From assembly GCF_023716925.1 (NCBI RefSeq), contig NZ_JAMQQG010000293.1, positions 1-35,618 on the forward strand: 35,618 bases of DNA, written 5' to 3'. This stretch comes from Frankia sp. R82. GTDB taxonomy: Bacteria > Actinomycetota > Actinomycetes > Frankiales > Frankiaceae. This document shows, piece after piece, positions 11,876 to 21,298 of the stretch (position 1 is its first letter; each line of letters begins with the position of its first letter). Below the pieces are notes generated by a model, which worked only from the letters and a program-made list of their open reading frames with translations, was not told where the DNA came from and searched no databases. A program made the translations under genes and the position numbers.

Positions 11876-11994
11876 GTGCCCTGTCCGGGCAGGAATGTGA
11901 CACGCTGGACCCAGCCGCCCCGCCCGTGGGCGGTGCCGCGCGGCGGAGGCAACCCGGCCGCGGCGTAACCGTGACCATCCTGGAGACCTAGAGC

Positions 11995-12471
11995 GTGACC
12001 GCTTCCCCTCGTGCCGTCGAGCTCGCCCTCGCCGCCGCGCAGGCCGCAGCCGACAAGCTCGGCCGCGACCTGCTCATCCTCGACGTGAGTGAGCGCCTCG
12101 CCATCACCGACTGCTTCGTCCTGGCCTCCGCGGCCAACGAGCGGCAGGTCAAGGGCATCGTCGACGAGATCGAGGAGAAGCTGCGCCAGCTCGGTGCCAA
12201 GCCCGTGCGCCGGGAGGGAGAGCGGGAGGGCCGCTGGGTCCTGCTCGACTTCGTCGACATCGTCGTGCACGTCCAGCACGCCGAGGAGCGGGTCTTCTAC
12301 GCCCTGGAACGGCTCTGGAAGGACTGCCCGACCGTCCCGTTCACCGACGCGAACGTCGGCGTCGGGGCTGGCGTGGGTGCCGGCACCGGGGGGTCGTCGG
12401 CCTCGGCGGGTGCCACCTCGGTGGCCGAGCTGACCGACAGCGGCGGTGACGGGTCGGGGGGCGCCCCGTGA
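11995..12471 (+). CDS. rsfS: Ribosomal silencing factor RsfS
   Basis: Binds ribosomal protein L14 and blocks subunit joining when nutrients are short. The 158-residue product has the RsfS/YbeB core in residues 1-115 or so (LLILDVSERLAITDCFVLASA, then WVLLDFVDIVVHVQHAEERVFYALE in two pieces). About 40 C-terminal residues are Gly/Ala/Ser-rich low-complexity sequence not needed for the family fold. GTG 11995 is preceded by GGAG at 11982-11985. The stop overlaps the next start in a GTGA arrangement, so translation of gpgP is probably coupled. The order nadD-rsfS-gpgP is the mycobacterial order. Confidence 0.95.
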   Translation: MTASPRAVELALAAAQAAADKLGRDLLILDVSERLAITDCFVLASAANERQVKGIVDEIEEKLRQLGAKPVRREGEREGRWVLLDFVDIVVHVQHAEERVFYALERLWKDCPTVPFTDANVGVGAGVGAGTGGSSASAGATSVAELTDSGGDGSGGAP

Positions 12472-13169
12472 GGCTGCTGCTGTGGCGGCACGGCCGGACC
12501 ACCTGGAACGAGGCCGGCCGCTTCCAGGGGCACGCCGACCCCCCGCTCGACGAGACCGGCCGGGCGCAGGTCACCGCGGTCGCACCGCTCATCCGCGCAT
12601 TGAACCCCGAGCTCGTCGTCTCCTCCGACCTGCAGCGCTGCCGGGACACCGCCGCCGGGCTCGAGCTGCCGGTGCGCACCGACGCCCGGCTGCGTGAGAT
12701 CGACCTCGGTGGCTGGTCCGGGCTCACCGGCGCCGAGGCGGCCGTCCGTTTCCCCGAGGAGGACCGGGCCTGGCGGTCGGGGCAGGACGTCCGCCGTGGT
12801 GGCGGCGAGACCTACCGTGAGGTCGCCGAGCGGGCGGGCACACTGCTCGACGAGATCCGCGCCGAAGGTCTGCCCGCCCAGCCCGACGGGCTGATCGTGT
12901 TCGTTCTGCACGGCGGCACCGCCCGCTCGCTGATCGGCCACGTCCTGGGCGTCCCGCCGGAGCTGTGGTGGCATTTCGGCCCGTTGGCGAACTGCCGCTG
13001 GTCCCTGCTGCGCCTGGCCGAAGGCGGCTTCCGGCTTTCCGAACACAACGCCGGGCCGCTGCTGGTGGGTAAGATCGCCGCCGCCGGATCGGGCCTGTCC
13101 GAGCCCCTGCTGCCCAGCCAGGGGCCCCCGACCGAGTCCGACACGGAACCTGTACACTTGCCGAGGTAG
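12468..13169 (+). CDS. gpgP: Histidine phosphatase, probable glucosyl-3-phosphoglycerate phosphatase
   Basis: Branch-1 histidine phosphatase, 233 residues. The phospho-histidine motif is RHGRT with H8; the second catalytic His lies in VLHGGTARSL; EIDLGGWSG carries the acidic residue region. In Mycobacterium the gene in the same position after nadD and rsfS encodes GpgP, which dephosphorylates glucosyl-3-phosphoglycerate on the route to methylglucose lipopolysaccharides. I assign the function by this position and by general resemblance; a broad-specificity phosphoglycerate-mutase-like phosphatase remains possible. GTG 12468 overlaps the rsfS stop by 4 bases. A hairpin follows directly after the TAG stop. 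Confidence 0.85.
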   Translation: MRLLLWRHGRTTWNEAGRFQGHADPPLDETGRAQVTAVAPLIRALNPELVVSSDLQRCRDTAAGLELPVRTDARLREIDLGGWSGLTGAEAAVRFPEEDRAWRSGQDVRRGGGETYREVAERAGTLLDEIRAEGLPAQPDGLIVFVLHGGTARSLIGHVLGVPPELWWHFGPLANCRWSLLRLAEGGFRLSEHNAGPLLVGKIAAAGSGLSEPLLPSQGPPTESDTEPVHLPR

Positions 13170-13200
13170 CCTGCCAGGCCAGCTTGATCAGGCCGGCAGG
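13170..13200 (+). terminator. Hairpin after gpgP
   Basis: CCTGCC-A-GGCC (13170-13180) pairs with GGCC-GGCAGG (13191-13200) around a 10-base loop, giving ten G/C-rich base pairs with one bulged A. It starts one base after the gpgP stop. There is no U-tract, which is common for actinobacterial terminators, so it is a likely but unproven end of the nadD operon. Confidence 0.55.
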
Positions 13201-13208
13201 ACGACCAT

Positions 13209-13234
13209 GGCAGACAGGTAAGGCAGACAGGTAA
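13209..13234 (+). repeat. 13-bp tandem repeat, two copies
   Basis: GGCAGACAGGTAA occurs twice head to tail (13209-13221, 13222-13234), followed by a partial third (GACAGGCAG). It lies between the gpgP hairpin and the tRNA promoter region. Confidence 0.8.
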
Positions 13235-13275
13235 GACAGGCAGAGGGGCCCGCACACAGGCCCTTCCCGGTCTGA

Positions 13276-13282
13276 TATAAAT
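13276..13282 (+). promoter_or_regulatory. Probable -10 element of tRNA-Ala promoter
   Basis: TATAAAT, an isolated AT-rich hexamer-like element in GC-rich surroundings, 11 bases before the mature tRNA 5' end. The matching -35 is not obvious. Confidence 0.45.
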
Positions 13283-13293
13283 GAACAGCAGTT

Positions 13294-13367
13294 GGGGCTG
13301 TGGCGCAGTCTGGTAGCGCATCACACTGGCAGTGTGAGGGTCAGGGGTTCGAATCCCCTCAGCTCCA
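13294..13367 (+). tRNA. tRNA-Ala (anticodon GGC)
   Basis: A 74-base cloverleaf. Acceptor arms are GGGGCTG (13294-13300) and CAGCTCC (13360-13366) with one G-U pair, and the discriminator is A13367. The D stem is GCGC/GCGC. The anticodon stem is TCACA/TGTGA around loop CTGGCAG, so the anticodon is GGC and reads GCC alanine codons. The T arm is AGGGG-TTCGAAT-CCCCT. CCA is not encoded. The gene has its own AT-rich -10 and an intrinsic terminator 20 bases downstream. Confidence 0.97.
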
Positions 13368-13387
13368 CGTAACTCTGGAATTCTATT

Positions 13388-13416
13388 GCCTTCTCCCTTT
13401 GGGAGGAGGCCTTTTT
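13388..13416 (+). terminator. Intrinsic terminator after tRNA-Ala
   Basis: GCCTTCTCCC (13388-13397), loop TTT, GGGAGGAGGC (13401-13410): a 10-bp stem with one G-U pair, followed by CTTTTT. It is the clearest Rho-independent terminator in the window. Confidence 0.9.
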
Positions 13417-13434
13417 CGTTACGTTATGTTGGCC

Positions 13435-13500
13435 GGGGGGGCCGAGCCCCCCCGTGCCCCCCACGTAAGGTCTGCGGGTGTCGTGGGGTGGGGCGGGGGG
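13435..13500 (+). repeat. G-run/C-run hairpin and quadruplex-type motif
   Basis: Seven Gs (13435-13441), five bases, then seven Cs (13447-13453) form a perfect hairpin. Then GGG, GGGG, GGGG and GGGGGG runs at 13476-13478, 13485-13488, 13490-13493 and 13495-13500 are separated by loops of 6, 1 and 1 bases, which meets the usual G-quadruplex pattern. Confidence 0.7.
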
Positions 13501-13708
13501 CTTTGGCGTGACATTCTCAGGCCCAGTGATGCAGGCAACTGGCAAAGCGGATAAAGCGGAATCGCAACGGGGTGCGGCAAGACTACCTTCTGCAATCGGA
13601 TGACCCCTGAGGGTATCTCTCGGGTGGGGTGGGAGAGATTTTCCAGGAGGCGGTCGCTGTGGTCGGGCAGTAGGAACCTGAGGAAGCCGGGCCCGCGTGG
13701 GTTCGTAG

Positions 13709-13750
13709 CGCATGGTCAGTCGGTGGTGGCGGTCAGGCAGTGACCATGCG
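13709..13750. repeat. 10-bp perfect inverted repeat
   Basis: CGCATGGTCA (13709-13718) and TGACCATGCG (13741-13750) are perfect complements around a 22-base spacer. They lie about 105 bases past the stop of the leftward SnoaL-like gene, so a U-less terminator or a protein site is possible. Confidence 0.6.
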
Positions 13751-13855
13751 GGACATGCTCTGGTCGGCCGGAATGCTACTGGCGGGACGGAGCACGACGG
13801 ACAGTGAAGGTGCTGCCAGGACGGCCTCGCTGGGACGATCTTTCGGTGGGTGCCG

Positions 13856-14422
13856 TCATGCCGGGGAGTTTTCGGCGGCAAGAGCGCCGGCCAGGGCGGG
13901 AAGCTGGCCAAACGCGCGGGCGAAGGAGAGCGAGTCGGCGTAGTCGCGGGATTCGACGATGCGGCCGTTCCGGACGCGGACCACGAAGATGCACGGGACG
14001 GTGAACGCGCCGCGGTCGGTGGTGAGGGCATAGGCGAACTCGGCGATGACGACCTCCGGGTCGGCCGTGCGGTGCACGACCATGCCGGTCGGCGCGAACG
14101 ACTGGATGCCGGACGTGGGATCCGGCGCCGCCGCGAAGTGCGCGCGCAGGTCGGCGCGGGTGTGCATCGGCCGATCCCCGAACGGAGCGAGCGGGTGCCG
14201 CACGTCGGTCTGCTCCGCGTACAGGTCGGCGAGTGTGTCGAGCATGCGTTCCCGCTCGTGGGGCGCCAGGTTCCCGGCGACCAGCCGGCTCACGCCGGCA
14301 GCCACCGCGCGGACGATGGCCGCCGGATCGGCTGAACCGGCCGTCAAGCGCTCCTGTGTCGGCGGTTCACACCGCTGGGTGTCAGCGGTGGCGGAGTCGG
14401 ACTGTGCGGGCGTCGGTAGCAT
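13856..14422 (-). CDS. SnoaL-like / NTF2-fold protein
   Basis: A 188-residue protein whose central and C-terminal parts (from about residue 50) look like the SnoaL/NTF2 fold used by ketosteroid isomerases, polyketide cyclases and many small binding proteins. Supporting segments are LYAEQTDVRHPLAPFG, MHTRADLRAHFA and the strand-rich tail VPCIFVVRVRNGRIVESRDYAD. No catalytic assignment is possible. ATG 14422 is preceded by GGAGG with a short 4-base gap. It is divergent from a TetR gene, and its proposed promoter lies between and under two copies of an operator-like sequence, so it is probably the gene that the TetR protein represses. Confidence 0.8.
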   Translation of the reverse strand: MLPTPAQSDSATADTQRCEPPTQERLTAGSADPAAIVRAVAAGVSRLVAGNLAPHERERMLDTLADLYAEQTDVRHPLAPFGDRPMHTRADLRAHFAAAPDPTSGIQSFAPTGMVVHRTADPEVVIAEFAYALTTDRGAFTVPCIFVVRVRNGRIVESRDYADSLSFARAFGQLPALAGALAAENSPA

Positions 14423-14434
14423 CGGACCTCCAGG

Positions 14435-14477
14435 CGAAGTTGTGACTTCGGTACCGTAGCGAAGTTGCGACTCCGCT
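14435..14477. promoter_or_regulatory. Tandem TetR-type operator
   Basis: Two related dyads: CGAAGT-TGTG-ACTTCG (14435-14450) and AGCGAAGT-TGCG-ACTCCGCT (14458-14477, one mismatch between arms). Their centres are 25 bp apart. They fill the gap between the divergent SnoaL-like and TetR genes, the classic place for a self-regulated TetR operator. Binding is inferred. Confidence 0.65.
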
Positions 14478-14482
14478 TGCAA
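14453..14482 (-). promoter_or_regulatory. Probable promoter of the SnoaL-like gene
   Basis: On the minus strand TTGCAA (14482-14477) is followed after 18 bases by TACGGT (14458-14453), fitting TTGnnn / TAnnnT. The two operator dyads lie across the spacer and just downstream, so a bound repressor would block it. Confidence 0.45.
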
Positions 14483-14528
14483 TGGTGGGCGCCGCCCGAT
14501 CTGATCGATCACCGAAAAGGGAGGGCCG

Positions 14529-15068
14529 GTGCGCAGGAACGCCGCGGCAAACCGGGAGCGCATCCTGGCCGCCGCCCAGGACGTGTTCGGGGAGCAGGGA
14601 GTGACCGGCTCGACCGAGGAGGTCGCCCGGCGAGCCGGGGTCGGCATCGCCACCGTCTTCCGGCATTTTTCGACGAAGGACGTGCTGATCGAGGCGGCTC
14701 TGGTCCGTCACTTCGAGCGGCTCACCGAGCAGGCGGCCGTCCTTGCGGCCGGCGTGGAGCCGGGCGAGGCGCTGCGTGACCTGCTTCGGACGATGATCGA
14801 GTCAGGGTCGACGAAGCTGACGCTCGCGTCGAGGCTGCCCGCGGGCGAGATCTCCCCGGACGTGGACGCGGCAGCAGGACGGCTGCGTACGACGGTCGCT
14901 GACCTGCTCGACCGGGCGGTGGTGGCGGGCGTGGTTCGGTCGGACGTGACCGTCGACGAGGTGTACCTGCTCATCCGCGGGCTCGCGCAGGCCTGTGCCA
15001 CGGCGCCCCCGCCGCCGGAGACCCTGCGGCGCGCCACCGGCATCGTGCTGGCCGGGCTTGGCGTCTGA
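14529..15068 (+). CDS. TetR-family transcriptional regulator
   Basis: A 179-residue repressor-type protein. The N-terminal helix-turn-helix occupies about residues 5-50, with the typical run RERILAAAQDVFGEQG, then STEEVARRAGVGIATVFRHF and STKDVLIEAAL. The rest is the ligand-binding helical domain, which does not show its ligand. GTG 14529 has GGGAGGG just upstream. It is divergent from the SnoaL-like gene with a two-site operator between them, and convergent with the DHA2 efflux gene, which it might also control although that promoter lies more than 2 kb away. Confidence 0.92.
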   Translation: MRRNAAANRERILAAAQDVFGEQGVTGSTEEVARRAGVGIATVFRHFSTKDVLIEAALVRHFERLTEQAAVLAAGVEPGEALRDLLRTMIESGSTKLTLASRLPAGEISPDVDAAAGRLRTTVADLLDRAVVAGVVRSDVTVDEVYLLIRGLAQACATAPPPPETLRRATGIVLAGLGV

Positions 15069-15138
15069 TCGGCTTCTTCCGCAGCCGCCTCGGATCGTCG
15101 GATCGGATGGGTGAACGACGCGGGCAGCGTCAGCCGGC

Positions 15139-17657
<2,519 letters not shown>

Positions 17658-19157
17658 TCAGGCGAAGGTGTCCGCCAGCTCGGTGCGCAGCACCCGGCGC
17701 AGCAGCTTACCGCTCTCGTTGAACGGCAGCTCCGCACGGAACTGGATGCGGTCGGGGGTCCGGCTCGAGCGCAGCCTGGCACGCACGTGCGCCTTGAGCT
17801 CGTCCTCGGTGACGTCGCCGGAGACGACGACGGCCGCGGCGACCCCCTCGCCCCACTCCTTGCTGGGAATGCCGACGACGGCCGCCTCCTGCACGGCGGG
17901 ATGCTCGAGCAGGACGGCCTCGATCTCGCCGGGGGAGAGGTTCTCCCCGCCGCGCACGATCACGTCGTCGAGGCGGCCGTGGACGAACAGGTAACCGCCC
18001 TCGTCGAGGTGACCCTCGTCGCGGGTGGGAAACCAGCCGTCGGCGTCGAGGCTGGTGCCCCGGCCGAGGTACTCGCCGGAGACCTGCCCGCCGCGCACAT
18101 GGATCTCGCCGTGCTCGCCGACGGCGACCTCCTCGCCGATCGCGTCGCGGATCGACACCTCCAGCGACGGCAGCGGCCGTCCGACGGAGGCGAGTCGGGC
18201 CCGCACCGCCGGGTCGTCGCTGGCGAAGGCCGCGGAGTGGTCGTCCGGGCCGAGTACCGCGATGGTGCTGGACGTCTCGGTCAGGCCGTAGGCGTTGACG
18301 AACCCGACGTTCGGCAGCAGGCCGACGGCCCGCTCGATGACCGGCAGCGGCATCGGCCCACCACCATAGGAAAGCGAGCGCATCGAGGGCAGGCCCTGAC
18401 CGTCCGCCTCGATGATGTCGAGGATGCGCCCGAGCATCGTCGGCACCACCATCGCGTGGGTGATCGACTCGGTGCGGACGATGTCGACCCAGGCCTGCGG
18501 TTCGAACGCCTCGAGCTGGACGACCCGGCGCCCGGAGTAGGTCGACGACAGCACCGCGGAGATGCCGGCGATGTGGTACGGCGGCACGCTGACGATCGCG
18601 GCCTCGTCCTCACCGGAACCGGCGTACTCGACCGTGGTGATGATGTATTCGGTCAGGTTGCTGTGCCGCAGGACGGCGGCCTTGGGCTCGCCGGTGGTGC
18701 CGCTGGTGAACAGCAGCACGGCGATGTCGTCGGCGTCACCGCCCCAGCCGTCGGACTCCTTGCCCTCCGGGTTCTCGGCCAGCGCCAGCGCGTCCGCCCG
18801 GCTGAGGTACTCGATGCCTTCGACCGGGCCGATCCGCTCGGCGACACCCTCGCCGACGATGATCGTGGCCGGGGCGGTGCGGGTGACGATGGCCCGCAGC
18901 TGGGGGTCTGCCAGCCGGTAGTTGATCGGCACGAACGGCTTGCCGGCGATCGCCGCGCCGAACAGGGCCAGGGGGACGACCGGGGAGTTCAGGTCGACCA
19001 GGCCGACCCGCTCGCCCGGCGCGGCCTCGAGCGCGGCACCCAGGCGGCGCGCCCGGTGGGCCAGCTCGGCAAAGGTGACACCGGAGGCCTTCGGGCCGAG
19101 GGCGACCCGGTCGGCCATCCCGTCGGCGGCCATTTCGAGCAGCATCCCGAGGTGCAT
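17658..19157 (-). CDS. Acyl-CoA synthetase-like (class I adenylate-forming) enzyme
   Basis: A 499-residue member of the ANL superfamily that activates a carboxylic acid as an acyl-adenylate and usually transfers it to CoA. The core motifs are intact: the phosphate loop LLFTSGTTGEPK (about 148-159), AYGLTETSS, the hinge region GRLDDVIVRGGENLSPGEIE, and the C-terminal catalytic lysine near K484 in NESGKLLRR. The substrate cannot be read off. ATG 19157 has GGAG 8 bases upstream. Upstream lie a 7-unit tandem repeat and two small genes in the same direction, which may form one transcription unit. The stop codon lies in a second 17-bp repeat array. Confidence 0.93.
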   Translation of the reverse strand: MHLGMLLEMAADGMADRVALGPKASGVTFAELAHRARRLGAALEAAPGERVGLVDLNSPVVPLALFGAAIAGKPFVPINYRLADPQLRAIVTRTAPATIIVGEGVAERIGPVEGIEYLSRADALALAENPEGKESDGWGGDADDIAVLLFTSGTTGEPKAAVLRHSNLTEYIITTVEYAGSGEDEAAIVSVPPYHIAGISAVLSSTYSGRRVVQLEAFEPQAWVDIVRTESITHAMVVPTMLGRILDIIEADGQGLPSMRSLSYGGGPMPLPVIERAVGLLPNVGFVNAYGLTETSSTIAVLGPDDHSAAFASDDPAVRARLASVGRPLPSLEVSIRDAIGEEVAVGEHGEIHVRGGQVSGEYLGRGTSLDADGWFPTRDEGHLDEGGYLFVHGRLDDVIVRGGENLSPGEIEAVLLEHPAVQEAAVVGIPSKEWGEGVAAAVVVSGDVTEDELKAHVRARLRSSRTPDRIQFRAELPFNESGKLLRRVLRTELADTFA

Positions 19158-19170
19158 GCGACGACTCCGT

Positions 19171-19291
19171 CGGTCAAAGTGCAGGGTCGGTCAGAAGGAC
19201 AGGGTTGGTCAGAGGGCAGTGCCGGTCAGAAGGGCAGTGCCGGTCAGAGGACAGTGCCGGTCAGAGGACAGTGCCGGTCAGAGGGCAGGGC
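19171..19291. repeat. Seven-unit 17/18-bp tandem array
   Basis: Seven head-to-tail units of the type CGGTCAGAGGACAGTGC start at 19171, 19188, 19206, 19223, 19241, 19258 and 19275. Lengths alternate between 17 and 18 bases, the extra base being an A in CAGAAGG versus CAGAGG. Units 5 and 6 are identical. The array fills most of the gap between the small 104-residue gene and the synthetase-like gene, ending 13 bases before the latter's start codon. Confidence 0.93.
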
Positions 19292-19321
19292 CGGCCGGAA
19301 ATCCGAACAGTGCTGCCCAGG

Positions 19322-19636
19322 TCAGTCGGAGGACGGCAGAGGCTTGGCGTCCTTCAGCGGCAGCGGGGTCGTTCCGATGGACAGCGAACCCTCGCCGGCC
19401 TTGGTGCACAGCAGCTCGAGGCCCGAATCCGCGTCGGCGAACCGCTTGCCCAGCGGGGTGCCGGATGCGAACGCCGGGTCCAGGGTGAGTCCGCTGGGCA
19501 CCTCGTCGCCGACCGCCACGACCGGGTGACCGCCGCAGCGCAGATCGATCGGGTCCTTGGTGGCCTTCACCACAATGATTTCCGTTGCGTCGACGACCGA
19601 GCGGTACCGGCCACCTGGCTTGGTGACAAGACTCAC
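19322..19636 (-). CDS. Small conserved-looking protein, unknown function
   Basis: A 104-residue soluble protein that I cannot place in a named family. It has a strand-rich start (EIIVVKATKDPIDLRCGG), two cysteines (in DLRCGG and ELLCTKAGEG), and a Pro/Leu/Ser tail; no signal peptide or membrane segment. The start GTG 19636 is well supported by a near-perfect AAGGAGG ten bases upstream, the strongest ribosome site in the window. It lies just upstream of the acyl-CoA-synthetase-like gene in the same direction, separated by the 7-unit repeat array. Function in the same pathway is an inference from position only. Confidence 0.75.
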   Translation of the reverse strand: MSLVTKPGGRYRSVVDATEIIVVKATKDPIDLRCGGHPVVAVGDEVPSGLTLDPAFASGTPLGKRFADADSGLELLCTKAGEGSLSIGTTPLPLKDAKPLPSSD

Positions 19637-19696
19637 GTTTCTTCAACCTCCTTGTTGCGCGTTCCCCGGCAGACGCGGAGCTACGCTCCCCTGTTT

Positions 19697-20263
19697 CTAC
19701 TGCCAGGGGTGGAGTACGTGCCACCGGCTGCGGCGGCCGCAACATGTCGGCGACCGCAGCGTAAACGGTACAAAACGCTGAGTGTCCAGCTGTCCTCTTC
19801 GGGTGGCGAAGAAAACCGCGTCCGCGGAAAGCGCGCCTTCGGATAGTGAACTGAGGGCGTCCACCGTTCGATGGGTGCCTCGGGGGGGCATGGGCGGAGC
19901 TCGCCCGCCCTCGGCGCGCGGACCCCGGCGGCGCGGCGGGGCCGATCCGGTCAACCGGGACAGCCAGGCCGTGCGCCGGCCCTCCGGGCTGATCTCGATC
20001 CGGTCCACGTACGTCCGGTTGATCCGCAGCTGGGCAGCAGGAAGCGCGGTGGTGGGCAGAATGTCCGCCTGGGCGGCCCCGGCCCCGGCGAGGCTGAGCA
20101 GCTCGCTCAGCCGGCCCAGTTCCTCATGGATGGGTGCCATCGCCGCCTGGTCGTGGACGAGCTGGTGCTCGCTGGCCTCGAAGCACATCTGCCGGGTACG
20201 CGGATTCGTCGCCGTCACGGCGGTGTTCGGATGCTCGAAAAGATCGATCCGATCTTCGGTCAC
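19697..20263 (-). CDS. Hypothetical protein with a doubtful C-terminal part
   Basis: A 188-codon frame from GTG 20263. The first 105 or so residues look like a real helical protein (CFEASEHQLVHDQAAMAPIH, then EELGRLSELLSLAGAGAAQA) followed by LRINRTYVDRIEISPEGR, with G/C-ending codons throughout. From about residue 125 the codons change character (TTT, GTA, ACA, AGA, CGA appear) and the protein becomes Arg/Pro/Ser-rich, so the tail may be read-through of non-coding DNA after a lost stop or frameshift. I do not recognise the family. It is divergent from the SDR gene and in line with the next two leftward genes. Confidence 0.5.
   Translation of the reverse strand: MTEDRIDLFEHPNTAVTATNPRTRQMCFEASEHQLVHDQAAMAPIHEELGRLSELLSLAGAGAAQADILPTTALPAAQLRINRTYVDRIEISPEGRRTAWLSRLTGSAPPRRRGPRAEGGRAPPMPPRGTHRTVDALSSLSEGALSADAVFFATRRGQLDTQRFVPFTLRSPTCCGRRSRWHVLHPWQ
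19760..19788 (-). promoter_or_regulatory. Possible promoter of the 104-residue gene
   Basis: On the minus strand TGGACA (19788-19783) is followed after 17 bases by TTTACG (19765-19760). The -10 is poor. It lies in the part of the upstream frame where codon use stops looking coding. Confidence 0.25.
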
Positions 20264-20459
20264 ATCCGTTCACCCACTCCATCCCGCTCCCATGCCTGAT
20301 CCATACCCGGACGGCCGATGCCGCATGCGGGGTGCCGGTGCGACCGGAGGTGTGATGTCGAAGGCGTGATGCGGCGAATGTGATGGGGTGGTGTCGCGGT
20401 GCAGCGGGCGGCAAGGCTGGGCAGGGCCTACGGTGGCGCACTGACACAGTGACGGCGAC

Positions 20460-20504
20460 CACGACAGCAACGATCACGACAGGAACGACCACGACAGGAA
20501 CGAG
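20460..20504. repeat. 15-bp tandem repeat, three copies, just upstream of the SDR gene
   Basis: CACGACAGGAACGAC-type units at 20460-20474, 20475-20489 and 20490-20504 differ at one or two positions. The last ends 14 bases before the SDR start codon, so the array probably lies in its leader or promoter. Confidence 0.9.
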
Positions 20505-20518
20505 GACGGCGGAGTGCG

Positions 20519-21298
20519 ATGGACCTGCAGCTGACGGGGCGGGTGGTGCTGGTCACCGGTGGTTCGGATGGTCTGGGGGCGGCGCTGGTGCGCACCCTGG
20601 CCGCCGAGGGCGCCCGGGTGGCCTTCTGCGGACGGGACGAGGCGCGGCTGCACGCCGTTGCCACGCAGGCCGGCGACGGTCCGGGGGAGGTGCTGCCGCA
20701 GGTCGCCGACGTGCGTGACCCGGCCGCGCTGGCCCGGTTCGTCGACGCCGCCACCGACCGCTTCGGGACGATCCACGCCCTGGTCAACAACGCCGGTGCC
20801 AGTAGCACCGGGCCGTTCGAGGAGCACACCGACGAGGTGTGGCAGGCCGACCTGGACCTCAAGCTGTACGCGGCGGTGCGGGCCAGCCGCCTCGTCCTGC
20901 CGCAGCTGCGCCGCGCTGGCGGCGGGGTGATCGTGAACTCGCTGGCGATCGGCGCGCGGGCCCCGGGCGCCGGGTCGACGCCGACGTCGGTGACCCGGGC
21001 TGCCGGTCTTGCCCTGACGAAGGCGCTGTCGAAGGAGTTCGGACCGGACGGCGTGCGGGTCAACGCGGTGCTTGTCGGCCTGGTACGCAGCGGCCAGTGG
21101 GAGCGGGCGGCCGCCCGGGAGAAGATCGGGGTGGAGGAACTGTACGAACGGATGGGGCAGAGCTCCGGTATCCCGCTCGGCCGGGTCGGACGGGCCGAGG
21201 AGTTCGCCGACCTGGTCGCCTTTCTGCTCTCCGACCGCGCCGCCTACCTCACCGGTACGGCGATCAACTTTGACGGCGGTCTCAGCCCGGTGGCATGA
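20519..21298 (+). CDS. Short-chain dehydrogenase/reductase with substituted catalytic residues
   Basis: A 259-residue Rossmann-fold SDR. The cofactor motif TGGSDGLG (13-20) and NNAG (90-93) are intact, as is the C-terminal YLTGTAINFDGG. The catalytic tetrad is not: where classical SDRs have Asn there is K115 (DLDLK); where they have YxxxK there is T156-S-V-T-R160. S141 in VNSLAIGA is in about the right place. The enzyme should still bind NAD(P)H, but classical Tyr/Lys chemistry is not possible; K115 might serve instead, or the protein is a non-catalytic binder. GGAG precedes ATG 20519. Its 3' end overlaps the convergent kinase gene by 17 bp. Confidence 0.92.
   Translation: MDLQLTGRVVLVTGGSDGLGAALVRTLAAEGARVAFCGRDEARLHAVATQAGDGPGEVLPQVADVRDPAALARFVDAATDRFGTIHALVNNAGASSTGPFEEHTDEVWQADLDLKLYAAVRASRLVLPQLRRAGGGVIVNSLAIGARAPGAGSTPTSVTRAAGLALTKALSKEFGPDGVRVNAVLVGLVRSGQWERAAAREKIGVEELYERMGQSSGIPLGRVGRAEEFADLVAFLLSDRAAYLTGTAINFDGGLSPVA

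Larger units (their letters stand above)
13417..13855. other. Gene-poor region after tRNA-Ala
   Basis: No gene is supported in these 439 bases. Short frames here are Arg/Pro/Ser-rich with no family resemblance. The stretch holds a G/C-run hairpin cluster with a quadruplex-type motif (13435-13500) and a 10-bp inverted repeat (13709-13750). I saw no integrase or repeated tRNA 3' end that would mark an integrated element. Confidence 0.6.

Noticed and set aside
13294-13855. tRNA-Ala as attachment site of an integrated element
   Set aside because: No second copy of the tRNA 3' end and no integrase was seen in the window.
19171-19291. Possible CRISPR array
   Set aside because: The units are 17-18 bp and directly abut, with no unique spacers; no cas genes are present. 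It is a tandem repeat.
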